Part shown: positions 1-10,869 of the stretch, in pieces | Position numbering within the stretch: position 1 is the first letter of the stretch | Layout: each line of letters opens with the position of its first letter | Assembly (NCBI RefSeq): GCF_018873765.1 | Contig: NC_057918.1 | Coordinates: forward strand, 64,854,871-64,918,870 | Direction of reading: 5' to 3' | Source of the DNA: Telopea speciosissima | Taxonomy: Eukaryota; Streptophyta; Magnoliopsida; Proteales; Proteaceae | DNA: 64,000 nt | Program-made: the position numbers and the translations under genes | Notes under the pieces: model-generated | Told to the model about the DNA's origin: nothing | The model's database searches: none | What the model saw: only the letters and a program-made list of their open reading frames with translations

Positions 1-722
1 AAGAAAAAAGAAACCAATACACCAAGGTTTTCTTGCTCTCTTGTTTGTAAAGATTTATCATTTTGTTTGTTACGATAAGCTGGTTTCTCCATTGATCTTT
101 CTAATCTGTTGGGATATTTTGTGATACGACATCTGTGTAAAGTTGAAGTATGTAAATTGGAGCCAGTATGATTTCCAAGTAACCACACCCCCCCCCCCCC
201 CCAAAAAAAAAAAGAAAAGAGAGAAAGAATTTCAATATGAACTGTTGGTGGCTTGGTGCTGAGCAGCCAAAAAAAGGATGAATGAACTCGTGGTGGTTTT
301 TGTGAAGAAGAATGATTGAATCTTATCTTTCGTTGGGAGGGGATCACTGAAATGCCCCTGTACATCAGGCATTTGAATCTTATCTTTCACTGAGAGGGAT
401 CACTCTAATGCCCTCATATATCAGGTCCTTTTGTCTGAACTGAGTCTAAGCTTTGTTTTTTATCATCCGAGAATGCGAAATCAACTTAAAATGCATAACA
501 AATGCAGCATAAGTTTCCACATGAACCTCCACAGTCCATCTATCCTAAATGAATTAGTTATAGACCCATTTTCATGGAAGGTACTAATAAAATGAACTAC
601 CTCCTTAGTAGATAAGAGGCCAGATTTAGAGGTAGCACAGCACCAACAGTCCTTAGAGGGAGCTACAGGAAGTTTGATCTTAAGAATGCTAGGAACAATG
701 GAAGAGGAAGAACATTCACCTG
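1..722. other. Intergenic, no gene recognised
   Basis: No coding region is supported here. There is a C-run followed by an A-run near 186-213. A short direct repeat lies at about 315-425: two copies of a segment of roughly 55 bases beginning TTGAATCTTATCTTTC and ending near ACATCAGG. The first 200 bases could be the 3' flank of a gene outside the window, but nothing proves this. Confidence 0.4.
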
Positions 723-736
723 GAGAGGAATATTCC
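723..736. repeat. LINE target-site duplication, left copy
   Basis: GAGAGGAATATTCC, identical to 13778-13791. It marks the outer edge of the split LINE. Confidence 0.8.
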
Positions 737-1720
737 TTTTATTTATTTATTTATAAAAGGTTATACGAATTCGATTAAATTAAAGTCTGAGATACACACC
801 GCAGTCTTGGTACATCTTGCTTGATTCGCTAACTTATGAGCCAAATACACAAAAGTTGTGTCTTTTTTGGATAGCATAAAATTACCAAACTCTCCCAAAA
901 TGTCTAATATAGTAATATCCCATAAGATGGTAAATAAATCCCACGGCCATTGTGTTGTTGGAGGATTCAGCCAATGAACGAGGTCCTTGCAATCAGTCCA
1001 GATGTTGAGAGATGTGCTTTGAGACCCTTCTATTTGCTGCTGCCCGAGTAGCACCCCTTGAGCTTCTGCCTCCTGTGTTGTTCCTGTATAACCGAAATAA
1101 TAGTATATACAGATGAATGAGTTATTTCGAAACAGAATTGCAGCCCAACTTGCTTCTTTAGTTTTTCTATCAGAAAACTACCATCACAAATAATGATTAG
1201 GGAGTCATTTGGTAGGGAAAGAAGCAAGTCATTTTTTCTTGGATACACAGGGATTGGGCTAGAAGTGATGACGAATAAATTTAAGGGTTGAAGGTTAAGA
1301 TCCTGAGTCCATTTATTAACATTATGTATTATTGCCAAGGGGTTTGGAGAGGTATGGTTAATTCAACATCTATTCCGTTCATTCCAAATGAATTAGTAGG
1401 TTATTGCAAACAAGGATAAGAAGAATTTGAGCTCAAAATTAGGCCAAGGGGGTTGGGTAAGGAGGAATGTACATAGATGAAAGATGGAATCAGCTTGTAA
1501 AAATTCAGTTCTAAGCCCCAAAGGTCCAACAAGCCCGATGTGTTTGGAGATATTGCATGAGAGGAATAGATGCCAAAGTGTTTCAACAGTATTACCGCAA
1601 AGAGCACACAAAACATCAATGTGAAATTTTTTTGATAGGGTTGATCTAGTTCCAAGGTCATTCTGTAAGAATTTCCAATAGAATACTTTCAATTTTGGGT
1701 GGATTTTCAAGGACCATAAT

Positions 1721-2412
1721 TGTTGCATCGTTGGGCGGTCCTGCGAATGCAGTCACCTGCAAGAGGACCAAGAAGTCACCAGAGAGAACCAATGGGATTC
1801 CGGCCTAGGGCTCTCTGATGCCAAAGTCAGGTCTCCTAAGCAAATAGATGAATAGTGATTATTCAAGATGGGTTGAGGGTGTGAGATACCTCTTCTTTTA
1901 TAGTGGTTTGTGGTGGAGTGGAGAGTCCCTAGTTGATGTGGAGTCTTCTTCGTGGGTGGAAGAGTCCTGAGTAGCAGGGCTCCTCCCTGGTTGGTTGTCT
2001 TCCCGTAAGACTTAGTATCCCAGTAGGGTTGTCCTTCTTGGTGGATAGATCCTTCTACGTGGTAGATAAGGCCCCTGTTGCTTGAGTCCATCTGGGTTAC
2101 GTAAGTGGTAGGTGATGGCCCGGAGTCCTCGCGGTGGTGTATATCTTGTTGGCGACGTGGTGGTGGTGGCATCTAGCTTGTACCTGCACCCTGTCGAGGC
2201 CTCAACACCTCAGTGGGTGAGGCCTGAGAGGGAAAGATGTCTAGGTGGTACTTGGCCCAAGGTGGGTGGTGCCCAGGGCGGCTGGTGCCCTGGTGGATGG
2301 CGCCCAAGTGCGGGTGATGGCGCCCAAGGTGTAGCTAGTGTCCGGGTGGATCTCCTGCTATTTAGGGACACGTGGCAACTTCTGATAGGTTGGGATGATT
2401 TGTGGTTCATCA
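1721..2412 (-). repeat. 3' LTR of the gypsy element
   Basis: The LTR is 692 bp, TG...CA bounded. It differs from the 5' LTR by scattered substitutions, a deletion of about 9 bp near its outer start, and one copy instead of three of a roughly 30-bp motif (GTCCGGGTGGATCTCCTGCT) near 2339-2362. Confidence 0.92.
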
Positions 2413-2428
2413 TTTGCCCCCCACTCTC
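2413..2428 (-). promoter_or_regulatory. Polypurine tract of the gypsy element
   Basis: On the minus strand this reads GAGAGTGGGGGGCAAA, directly next to the 3' LTR, where plus-strand DNA synthesis would start. Confidence 0.75.
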
Positions 2429-3360
2429 TTGGAACAATGTGCTCAAGAGAGTTCTCTATACACTTGTATGTTACCCAGGGGGTTGGCGGCAAATAATCTC
2501 TCTCAGGGGGTGAGTCTGCAAATTATTGGGTGAGGGAGAGGTTGTGGGTTCAAACCCCTCCTCTCACATCTTTTTACCTTTTTCTTTTCTTTTTTCTTTT
2601 TTGTAGAGATATGTATTTTTCTTTTTCTCATTCACTTTCCATTTCCTCTCATTTCCTCTCCTTCTAGTCTTTTTCCTTCCACTTCTTTGTTTTTTGGCTC
2701 TTCTCTCCTACCTTGTTTTTTGTCCCTCTCTTGGTGTGCCCCCCAAGTGTTTGTCACATGTCCTCTCTCATGTCCTCCCTTGCCTATTAGCCTTGGGACT
2801 TGGTGTCTTGTGGCTTGCCTTGAGCTTGCCTTTGTGGTGTCTTCTCTGCTGGAGGTGTGCCTACGGTCTTGTCCCTAGGCTCGTGCTCTAACCACCACCC
2901 GTGCTTGGGCCTTGGCTTTGGCCTGCTCCGTTTACTCTTGGCCATGGCCACGATTGCCCCGTTGCACCCGCTTGTCATCGTGGCGCCACGTCTGCTTGCC
3001 GTCGTTGCGCCTGCCTTGGTGCATCACGCCCGCCTGCCTGTGGCACCTGCCTGTTCGTCACGCCCGCCTGTCGTCGCGCCCGCCTTTTCTCGATCACGGT
3101 CACCATCGCGTCACGCCCGGCCACCTTCTCTTGGTCACGTCTACCTTGGTCGTGTCCCTGTCTTGGCGTTTGCTGCCTACGGTCTGCGGTCCGCGTCTGT
3201 GTAGTGGTCAGTGCTTGGCCTTGTTTCGATCAGTGCCTTTGCGGCGGTTGGTGCCTGGTAAGAGCCTATACATTTTTATTTTTTTTAATTTTTTAATTTA
3301 TTATTATTATTTTTTTTTAGATGACTTTCCCTGATCAGTTCACATGTTGGTGGTTGCAGG
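2429..3360. other. GC-rich non-coding part of the gypsy element
   Basis: This stretch contains poly-pyrimidine and GCCCGCC/GTCGTCG-rich repeats and several short open frames with no recognisable product. A T-arm-like B-box, GGTTCAAACCC, lies at 2547-2557. Splice-like signals (GTAAGAG near 3258 and TTTTTTTTAG near 3312-3320) suggest it could hold upstream exons of the antisense ORF. Confidence 0.4.
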
Positions 3361-5699
3361 TTGACATCCCTCTTCGGGCGTTGGAGATTGTCGCTCCGAG
3401 TAAGTAGCTTGATCCTTCCTTCTTTATTCATATCATCTCCCGACAACTCCGATCCGGCCACGGTCCCGGCCCCGGCTGAGTATCCTGGGGAGTCTTTGTT
3501 TGGGTCGTCCTCCCCGGCGGGTACCGCCTCGTCATTGCCCTCTCCCCTGCTAGTGATGGGGAGGAGGAGGTTCCTAGAGGCTCTGCCTCTGGTGACAATA
3601 GGGGTCGCAGGGTTCCCCCGGGCCTCGATTGGGGATCCTCGCAGTACGTTGGCCCAGACTGCTAGTGTCCTGACCGCCTCGGACTTAATTTCTATCCGTC
3701 GCGAGTTTTATATCCCTCCCGAGATTGTTCTTCATGTCCCCGATCCTGACGACTGTGCCTACTCCCATCGAGGGGATGAGGTCTGCCTCTACCGCGTTTT
3801 CTTCACCTACGGTCTTCGTCTTCCCTTCTCCCGCTTTGTGGACTTGGTATTGGAGCATTGGTGCCTTAGCCCTGGGCAGGTGTGGCCCAACTCTTGGCGG
3901 ATTATTTTAGGAGTATATGTGTTTTTTGCCCGGGCGGGGCGTGCAACCACTGTTCCCCTATTTTCGTACTTCTACGATCTGAGGAAGGGGGACAGCGGGT
4001 GCCACCACTTCGCCCATCGTGCTCCCAAGGGAGCTCTTGCTGCATTTGATCCTATTGTGGGGATTACCGACTGGGTGAAGCGCTGTAGGGATCGCTTCTT
4101 CTTTGCCATGGTCCCCCAATGTGCATTGCGGTCTACCTGGGAGGCCATTGATCTCAAGAGGGTGAACTACCCTCTTGCGCTGAGTGACCCTGAGTTCGAC
4201 ACCCTCTGGTAGTGTCAGGGACGTGACCCATTCGACGTTCATCAGTTGAATTCCGAGGCCTTCTTATGCCTTTGGAAGTTGAGTCCTGGTAAGATTTTTC
4301 CTTTTTTTGCTTGCATCTTTGTTTATCTTCTACTTTACTAGCTGCCTAACTTGTCCTGTGGTCTTGATTTGATGTTGTTATGCAGTAAGTATATGGCCGG
4401 ACCTTAACGTTTACCGGTCCAGTATGAGGAGGAAGGGCCCTTCAGTTGCTCCTCCTGCGAGTGGTTTTGGTTTTGGAGCTACTGGTGTCGACGTTCCCCC
4501 GGTCCCTGCCCCTTCTTCTCTTGCGATCGTTAGGACCAAGCGGAAGGGTGGTCCGGATTCTTCCAGTGTGACGAGGTCCGATATGCGTGTCATCCTCCCA
4601 TGCTCTTCTCCCCTCGTCGTTGCTGCTTCAGGGTCTCCTGCTCCTCCTACTGTTGCCCCCCTGGGGCCTTCTACTTTGCCCAACTCTACGGGGAAGGGGG
4701 TGAGTTCTTCTTCGGTCGGCACGACTGTCGATCCGGCAGTCCCTTCGTCGCTGGTGCTTTCCCTGGATCTTGAGGAGGGTGCGACATTGTTTGGGCATGG
4801 CGTGCCACGGGAGAGGTTGGATAAGGGGAGGCTCCCTGCTGAGAGTTCAGCCCTGCAAGGGCTTAGTGACGCGTTCCTGGCGCAGACCCTTTATCATGAC
4901 ATGGCCTCTGTAAGTCCTACCTCTTCTTTCCCTTGATCTTTCGTGCTTGTAGCTTTCCCTGTATACTTAATGGCTGGGTTGCTTGTAGGTTTAGCACCGC
5001 GCTACGAAGGCGGTACTCCATCTTGAGAGATGCACTTTCTGGGAGGTTTAGTTATCCCGTCGGCTGTAGGGTCTGGAGAGAGAGCTCTAGGGGTAGAAGG
5101 CGGCTCGGGAAGAGGATGCGGCTTGTGAGAGGAGTATGGCTGAGCAGCTCAGGGTGGCATCCGAGGGACTCAGGGTGGTGTCCGAGGAGCTCCGAGTGTC
5201 GTCTGCTGTGGCGGCTGAGAGTTCAACTAGAGTCTGTGCCTTGGAGGAGGAGGTTGGTGCGCTGAGGGAGATTCGTGAGTTCGAGTTGTCCGCGGTTGGG
5301 GAGCGAACTGTGGCCGAGTTCCAAGAGTCTTGGGCGATGTTAGACTTGTTCCACGAGAGTACCCAGAAGGTATATGAGGGGGGTGTCCGAGATTTGGGGG
5401 ATCGCATCTTGGAGGAGACCCCTGGTTATGATTTCTCGAGATTCTCTGAGTTCGCCTCGGTGTTGTCTGCGTTGGTTCGAGTTTCTACTGGGGATGGTTT
5501 TATGGCGTCCGGGGTGAGTGTTGTCTTGCCTGAGGAGAGAGCGATCTTGCCCGTGGGGAGCGCAGCCTTGCCTATGGAGAGCGCGGCTCTGCCTGAGGAG
5601 AGCGCGGTCCTACTTGAGGAGAGTGTGGCTCATCCCCCTGAGGGTGACATGATATCTCCTACAGGGTCTGACGTGACTCCTCCCATCGACGCCCCATAA
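3361..5699 (+). pseudogene. Antisense ORF of the gypsy element (PF04195-like), two introns
   Basis: This coding sequence is on the strand opposite to gag-pol. Exon 1 (about 3361-4288) holds a segment like the family called putative gypsy type transposon (LPFSRFVDLVLEHWCLSPGQ, then WPNSWRIILGVYVFF). I see a GT-AG intron at 4289-4385 that keeps frame (phase 1), then a Ser/Pro-rich exon 4386-4909. A second intron is at 4910-4988, then an exon with a Glu-rich coiled-coil (CALEEEVGALREI) and a repeated LPEESA-type tail ending at 5699. In-frame TAG stops at 4210-4212, 4992-4994 and several between 5040 and 5100 disable it. The beginning is uncertain: the first open codon at 3361 is not ATG, and 3344-3360 looks like a splice acceptor, so an upstream exon is likely. 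Antisense ORFs in this position are known in Tat elements such as Grande; their function is unknown. Confidence 0.7.
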
Positions 5700-5814
5700 T
5701 TTTATATGTATTCTGAACAGTGAACCTTGGGATGCTGAACTTGGTTGTAGTTGTGACCTCGATCATTTGTAGTTGATGCGTTTTCCTTCTATTTTTCTCC
5801 TTGTTACGTAGGAC

Positions 5815-6470
5815 CTTGATGATCTTTGGTCCCTGGCGGTCTGGGACCCGGGTGGCCTTGTGCCTTATTGGTCATTGGACTTTGGTGGCCTACGGGCCTT
5901 GGTGGTCATTAGACCTGGGTGGCCTTGCGCCTTATTGGTCATCGGACCTTGGTGGCCTACGGGCCTTAGTGGTCATCGGACCTGGGTGGCCTTGAGCCTT
6001 GGTGGCCTGCAAGCCTTAGTGGTCATCGGACCTGGGTGGCCTTGCGCTTTGGTGGTCATTGGACCTTGATGGCCTATGGGCCTTGGTGGTCATCGGACCT
6101 AGGTGACCTACGGGCCTTGATGGTCATCGAACTTGGGTGGCCTACGGACCTTGATGGTCATCGGACCTGGGTGGCCTTGAGCCTTGGTGGTCATCGGACC
6201 TTGGTGGCCTACAGGCCTTCGTGGTCATCGGACCTGGGTGGCCTACGGACCTTGATGGTCATCGGACCTGGGTGGCCTTGCGCCTTCGTGGTCCTCGATC
6301 CTTGGTGGCCTACGGGCCTTCGTGGTCATTAGACCTTGATGGCCTACGGGCCTTCGTGGTCATCGGACCTGGGTGGCCTACGGGCCTTGATGGTCATCGA
6401 ACTTGGGTGGCCTTGCGCCTTAGTGGTCATCGGACCTTGGTGGCCAACGGGCCTTCGTGGTAGTCGGCTA
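5815..6470. repeat. Minisatellite inside the gypsy element
   Basis: Roughly 17-19 imperfect tandem copies of a unit of about 33-36 bases, built from GGTCATCGGACCTGGGTGG and CCTACGGGCCTTGG. It lies between the antisense ORF and integrase, the known hypervariable 3' region of Tat elements. The repeated reading frames it produces are not genes. Confidence 0.9.
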
Positions 6471-6660
6471 ACAGGCAGGAGTAGACAAGCGTATCCCAAT
6501 TTTCAAATATAAATTTTAAATTAAAATTTCAAATAACTCTTAAAAATCTAAATCTCATCGTGTATCATGGTGATCGCCGACGCTCTGCTACTTGGGCGAC
6601 TAGCGACTCTACTACTCCTACTTGGTTAATGGCGACTCTGCTCTGCTGCTAGTGTTTCTT

Positions 6661-9600
6661 TCACTGGTAGTACTTCTTCAGGTGTTCTGAGGTCCAAGTG
6701 CGCTCTATCTTCTTGCCCCCCTGAGTCTTCAAGCGGTAGGTCCTTGGACGTATCTGCTTGGAGACTATGTAAGGTCCTTCCCAATTGGCTGATAGCTTGC
6801 CTTCTTTCCTTGGCGGGGAAGCACTGGCCCTTCTCAGGACCAGGTCTCCTTAGTGGAACAGCCTCTCTCTAACCCTGGTGTTGTAGTATTTGGCGGTTTG
6901 TTATTGGTAGGCTACATTCCTTAGGAGTGCTTTCTCTCGGACTTCATCGATGAAGTCCAGGTTCGCCCGTAGTCCGTCGACATAGGTGCACTCGTTGAAG
7001 TGTAGGACTCGATGGGACATAGCGAGGACCTCGACTGGTGCCAGTGCCTTCGTGCCATATGCCAGGTGGAATGGGCTCTCCCCTGTGGGTGTCCTGACTG
7101 TGGTCCGGTACGCCCACAGTACACTTAGTAGTTCCTCGATCCACTTCCCCTTAGCTCCCTCTAGCCTCTTCTTGACCCCTTCTAGTAATGTTCTGTTGGT
7201 CACCTCCACCTAACCATTGGCCTGTGGGTAAGCTACCGAGACAGGCCAATAGTCGATTTTGGAGCTCTGACAGAATGTCCTGAACTTGGGGTTATCGAAT
7301 TGTTTGCCATTGTCTGAGACTAGGATCTTTGGTACCCCGAACCTGTAGATGACATCGTCGCGGACGAACTTCTCCATTGGCCTCTGTGATTTTAGCCAAC
7401 GGCTTAGCCTCGACCCACTTGGTGAAGTAGTCAATAGCGACGTCCAAGTACTTCCTGTTCCCCAATGCTGCCGTGAAGTCGCCCAGGATGTCCATCCCCC
7501 ACATGGCAAAGGGTATGGGGTTGAGGATCGATGTCAGTTTGGTGGCGGGTAGATGGGGTATTGGGCGAACAACTGACACTACTCGCACTTCCTGACATAC
7601 TGTATGGCCTCCTCTTGCATTCTTGGCCAGTAGAGTCCCTGGCGGAGGACCTTGTAGGCTAGGGCTCGTCCTCCCATGTGGCTTCTGCATATCCCCTCGT
7701 GGACTTCAGCCAGGGTGTACTCGGCTCCCTTGGGTTCCAGGCACCGGAGTAGTGGTGCTGTGACCCCCCTCTTGTATAGTACTTCGTATAGGACGGTGTA
7801 CTTTACCGCTCTCATCCTAACCTTCCTCGCCTCGACCTTGTCCTCCTCTGGTAAGATGTCATTATGTATGCAGTCAAGTATAGGGTCCATCCAGCTGGGC
7901 CCTTCCTCAATGGCATTGACCTGCTTCTCTTGGTATGTTGGTTCATATAGTATTTCAATGTACACCACCCTTGCCAAGTTTCAAAATTCATCATTGGCTA
8001 GCCTGGATAGAGCATCGATGGTGGTGTTCTCAATCCTGGGAACGCGAACCATCTCGAACTTCAAGAACCTCTCGATTAATGATCGGGCACGTGCTAGGTA
8101 TGCCGCCATTCGCTTGTTCTTTACCTCATATTCTCCATTCACCTGGTTTACCACAAGCTGGGAGTCACTCCAGATGGATAGGTGTGTGATTTGGACAGCC
8201 TTGGCCACCCGGAGTCCGACTAGCAGTGCCTCGTACTCGGCTTCATTGTTGGATGCTTGGAAGGTGAACCGGAGGGCATACTGGATCCAAAATCCCTCGG
8301 GGCTAGTGAGTCTGAAGCCAGCCCCACTTCCTGTTGCATTACTCGAACCATCCACGAACATCGTCCACAATCCGCGGTCATGTTCCTCTGGTTCTTCTTC
8401 CTCTGGCTCTGTCTCAGATAGGGTGCATTCGGCGATGAAGTCCGCCAGAGCTTGACCTTTGATGGCAGTCCGGGGTTGGAACCTGATGTCATGCTTACTT
8501 AGTTCCACTGCCCAGGCTATGAGTCGTTCGGATACGTCTGGCTTGTGGAGTACCTTCTTCAGGGGTAGGTTAGTGAGGACTGTGATGGTGTGGGCTTGAA
8601 AGTATGCTCGTAGCTTCCTAGCTGCGATTACTAGTGTATAGGCGACCTTCTCGATCTTTGTGTACTTGGTCTCTGCATCGATCAGAACGTGGCTAACATT
8701 GTAGATGGGCCTCTAGACCCTGCCTTCTTCTTTCAGGAGTACTGCGCTTACATCGACCGGGGTGGCCGCCAGGTAGACCTGTAGGTCTTCATTGGGTTCT
8801 GGTCGCTCCAGTAGTGGTGGGCTTTTCAGGTACTCCTTCAGTTCTTCGAATGCCTTCTGGCACTCCTCTGTCCACGTGAAGTCCTTCGGGCTTCTGAGGT
8901 TCTTCAATGTTTTGAAGAGCGGAAGGCACTTGTCGCCCGACCGTGACACGAACCTCGAAAGGGCTGCGACCCTTCCATTCAACCTCTGCACCTCTCTGAC
9001 CGTCCGGGGGGGTGCCATCTCTTGGATGGCTTTTATCTTGGATGGGTTGGCTTCTATTCCCCGTACTGAGACCATGAACCCCAAGAATTTTTCTGACATT
9101 ACCCCGAAGGCGCACTTTGCAGGGTTCAGCTTCATCTGGTTCCTTCTCAGTACTGTGAAGGCTTCCTCCAGGTCGGTGAGGTGCTGTTGGGCTTGGACGC
9201 TTTTAACGAGCATGTAGTCCACGTACACCTCCATGTTGTGCCCAATTTGTTCTTCAAACATTTTTTTGACCATTCTTTGGTAGGTGGCCCCTGCGTTCTT
9301 TAACCAGAATGGCATGACACAGTAGCAGTAGTTCTCCTGGTCCATCCGAAATGCCGTGTAGGACTCGTCGCCCTCATGCATTAGGATCTGGTTGTACCCC
9401 GAGTAGGCGTCCATGAAGCTCAACATCTCATGGCCTACTGTGGCAACGATCAACAGGTCAATCCTGGGCAGTGGGTACTCATCTTTCGGACAAGCCTTGT
9501 TCAGGTCGGTGTAATCAACACACATCCTCCACTTCCCGTTAGGCTTCGGCACCATGACTACATTCGCCAGCCAGGTGGGGAATTTCTCTTTCCTGATGAA

Positions 9601-10869
9601 CCCCGATTGGCTCAGTTTCTCGACCTCTTCCTTGATTGCTGTCTGTCGGTCGAGGGCGAAGTTACGACTCTTCTGTTGGATGGGCTTCCTGGTCGGATCG
9701 ATGTGCAACCGGTGCTCTGCTATGGAGCGTGGTATGCATGGCATGTCAGAGGTCGGCCATGCGAAGACATCCATGTTGGCTTGGAGGAGGTGCCCAAGCT
9801 CATTCCTCTGGTCGGTGCTCAATAGTGAGCTTATCTGTACAACCTTGGAGGGGTCGTCCTTACTGAGTGGCCATGGGACGAGGTCCTCTACCGGTCTACC
9901 TCTCCTCTCTGTCAGTTCATCTCTCTGGTCGCTGCCCAGGGTCACTAGGCAGAGTGTCATTCCTAGGGAGTTGACATTGTTCTTCTTTATGAAGGTCACA
10001 TAGCACTCCCTTACTTTCTTCTGATCTCCCCGGACCTCACCTACCCCATTATCGGTGGGGAACTTCATCTTCAGGTGGAGTAACGATACAACTCCTCTAA
10101 GGGCTATCAGGGATGGTCGCCCTAGGAGGCCGTTGAATGACACCACGGCCTTTACAACCATAAAGTTCACCATGATCATCACTTGTTGAGGGTGTACTCC
10201 AAAGGTGACTGGTAACTCTATGGTGCCTCTGATGGAGGCGATCGCACTCGAGAATCCATGGAGGTAGGTAGGTTCTGGCTTGAGCTGATCGTCCCCAAAC
10301 CCGAACTGTCGGTAGGAGTCCAAGGAGAGTACGTCTACAAACGCTCCTGTGTCTATCAGTACCCTGTGCACAGGTCGGTTGGCTACCTCCACCTGTACCA
10401 CCAGGGCATCCTCATGTAGGAAGCTTAGTCCTTCCAAGTCTTCATCCGAGAAGGAGATCACCGTCTCGGTCTTGGCTATCTTGCTTGGCTTCTCTATAAC
10501 TCCCATGAACCAGGCATGGGCTTTGGCCTTCCCAGTGGACTCCTGCCCCGATCCTCCTAGTATGGTGAGGATGGGGGCTCCCTTGGTGCCACTAGGCTCT
10601 ACTGCATCTCTCCGTTCTTCTGGGCGGTCTCTCTCTCGATCCGTCCTCCTCTCTTCTCTTCTTGATTCCTCTCTCCCTTGGTCACGACCTCTATCTGCTT
10701 GACCTGAACGACCATCACGTCTTCCTTTCACGTATTTGTTCAAGCTCCCGGCCCTTACAAGGTTTTCTATCTCCCTTTTCAGATGGTAACAGCCCTCTGT
10801 ATTATGCCCATTCTCCTTGTGGAAGAGACAGTACTTGTTAGGGTTTCGCTTCTTGGGTCCTGCCAGCAT
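6661..10869 (-). pseudogene. pol of the gypsy element: PR, RT, RNase H, aRNase H, INT
   Basis: The open piece 8713-10869 is 718 residues. It starts with the gag Cys/His end, then an aspartic protease (VLIDTGAFVDVLS, about residue 172), then RT (CVDYTDLNKACPKDEYPLPR, then FMDAYSGYNQI). The RT active-site box reads YVDYM where YVDDM is expected, so the second catalytic Asp is lost. A TAG at 8713-8715 cuts into the first RNase H. The second, archaeal-type RNase H is open at 7981-8508 (FVDGSSN, NNEAEYEALL, SDSQLVVNQV). Integrase follows: the HHCC finger at about 7579-7760 (H..ICRSHMGG, CEEC), the core with WGMDILGDF and DNGKQFDN, and the C-terminal third at 6901-7209. Frameshifts near 7290-7500 and stops at 7978-7980 and after 6901 break it. 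The coding sense ends in a TGA at 6661-6663. Confidence 0.9.

Noticed and set aside
2112-2513. Open frame on + across the 3' LTR
   Set aside because: It lies in LTR DNA; the matching frame in the 5' LTR is interrupted and shows no domain.
2687-3334. Overlapping + open frames rich in Cys, Pro and Arg
   Set aside because: All come from GC-rich repeats in the gypsy element and have no domain.
5801-6463. Open frames with repeated GPWWSLDLGGL-like words
   Set aside because: They are translations of the minisatellite, open only because the unit lacks stops in some frames.
7676-8455. A 259-residue + open frame
   Set aside because: It is the antisense shadow of the integrase and RNase H coding sequence.
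8792-10702. Several + open frames opposite pol
   Set aside because: Shadows of the minus-strand pol frame.
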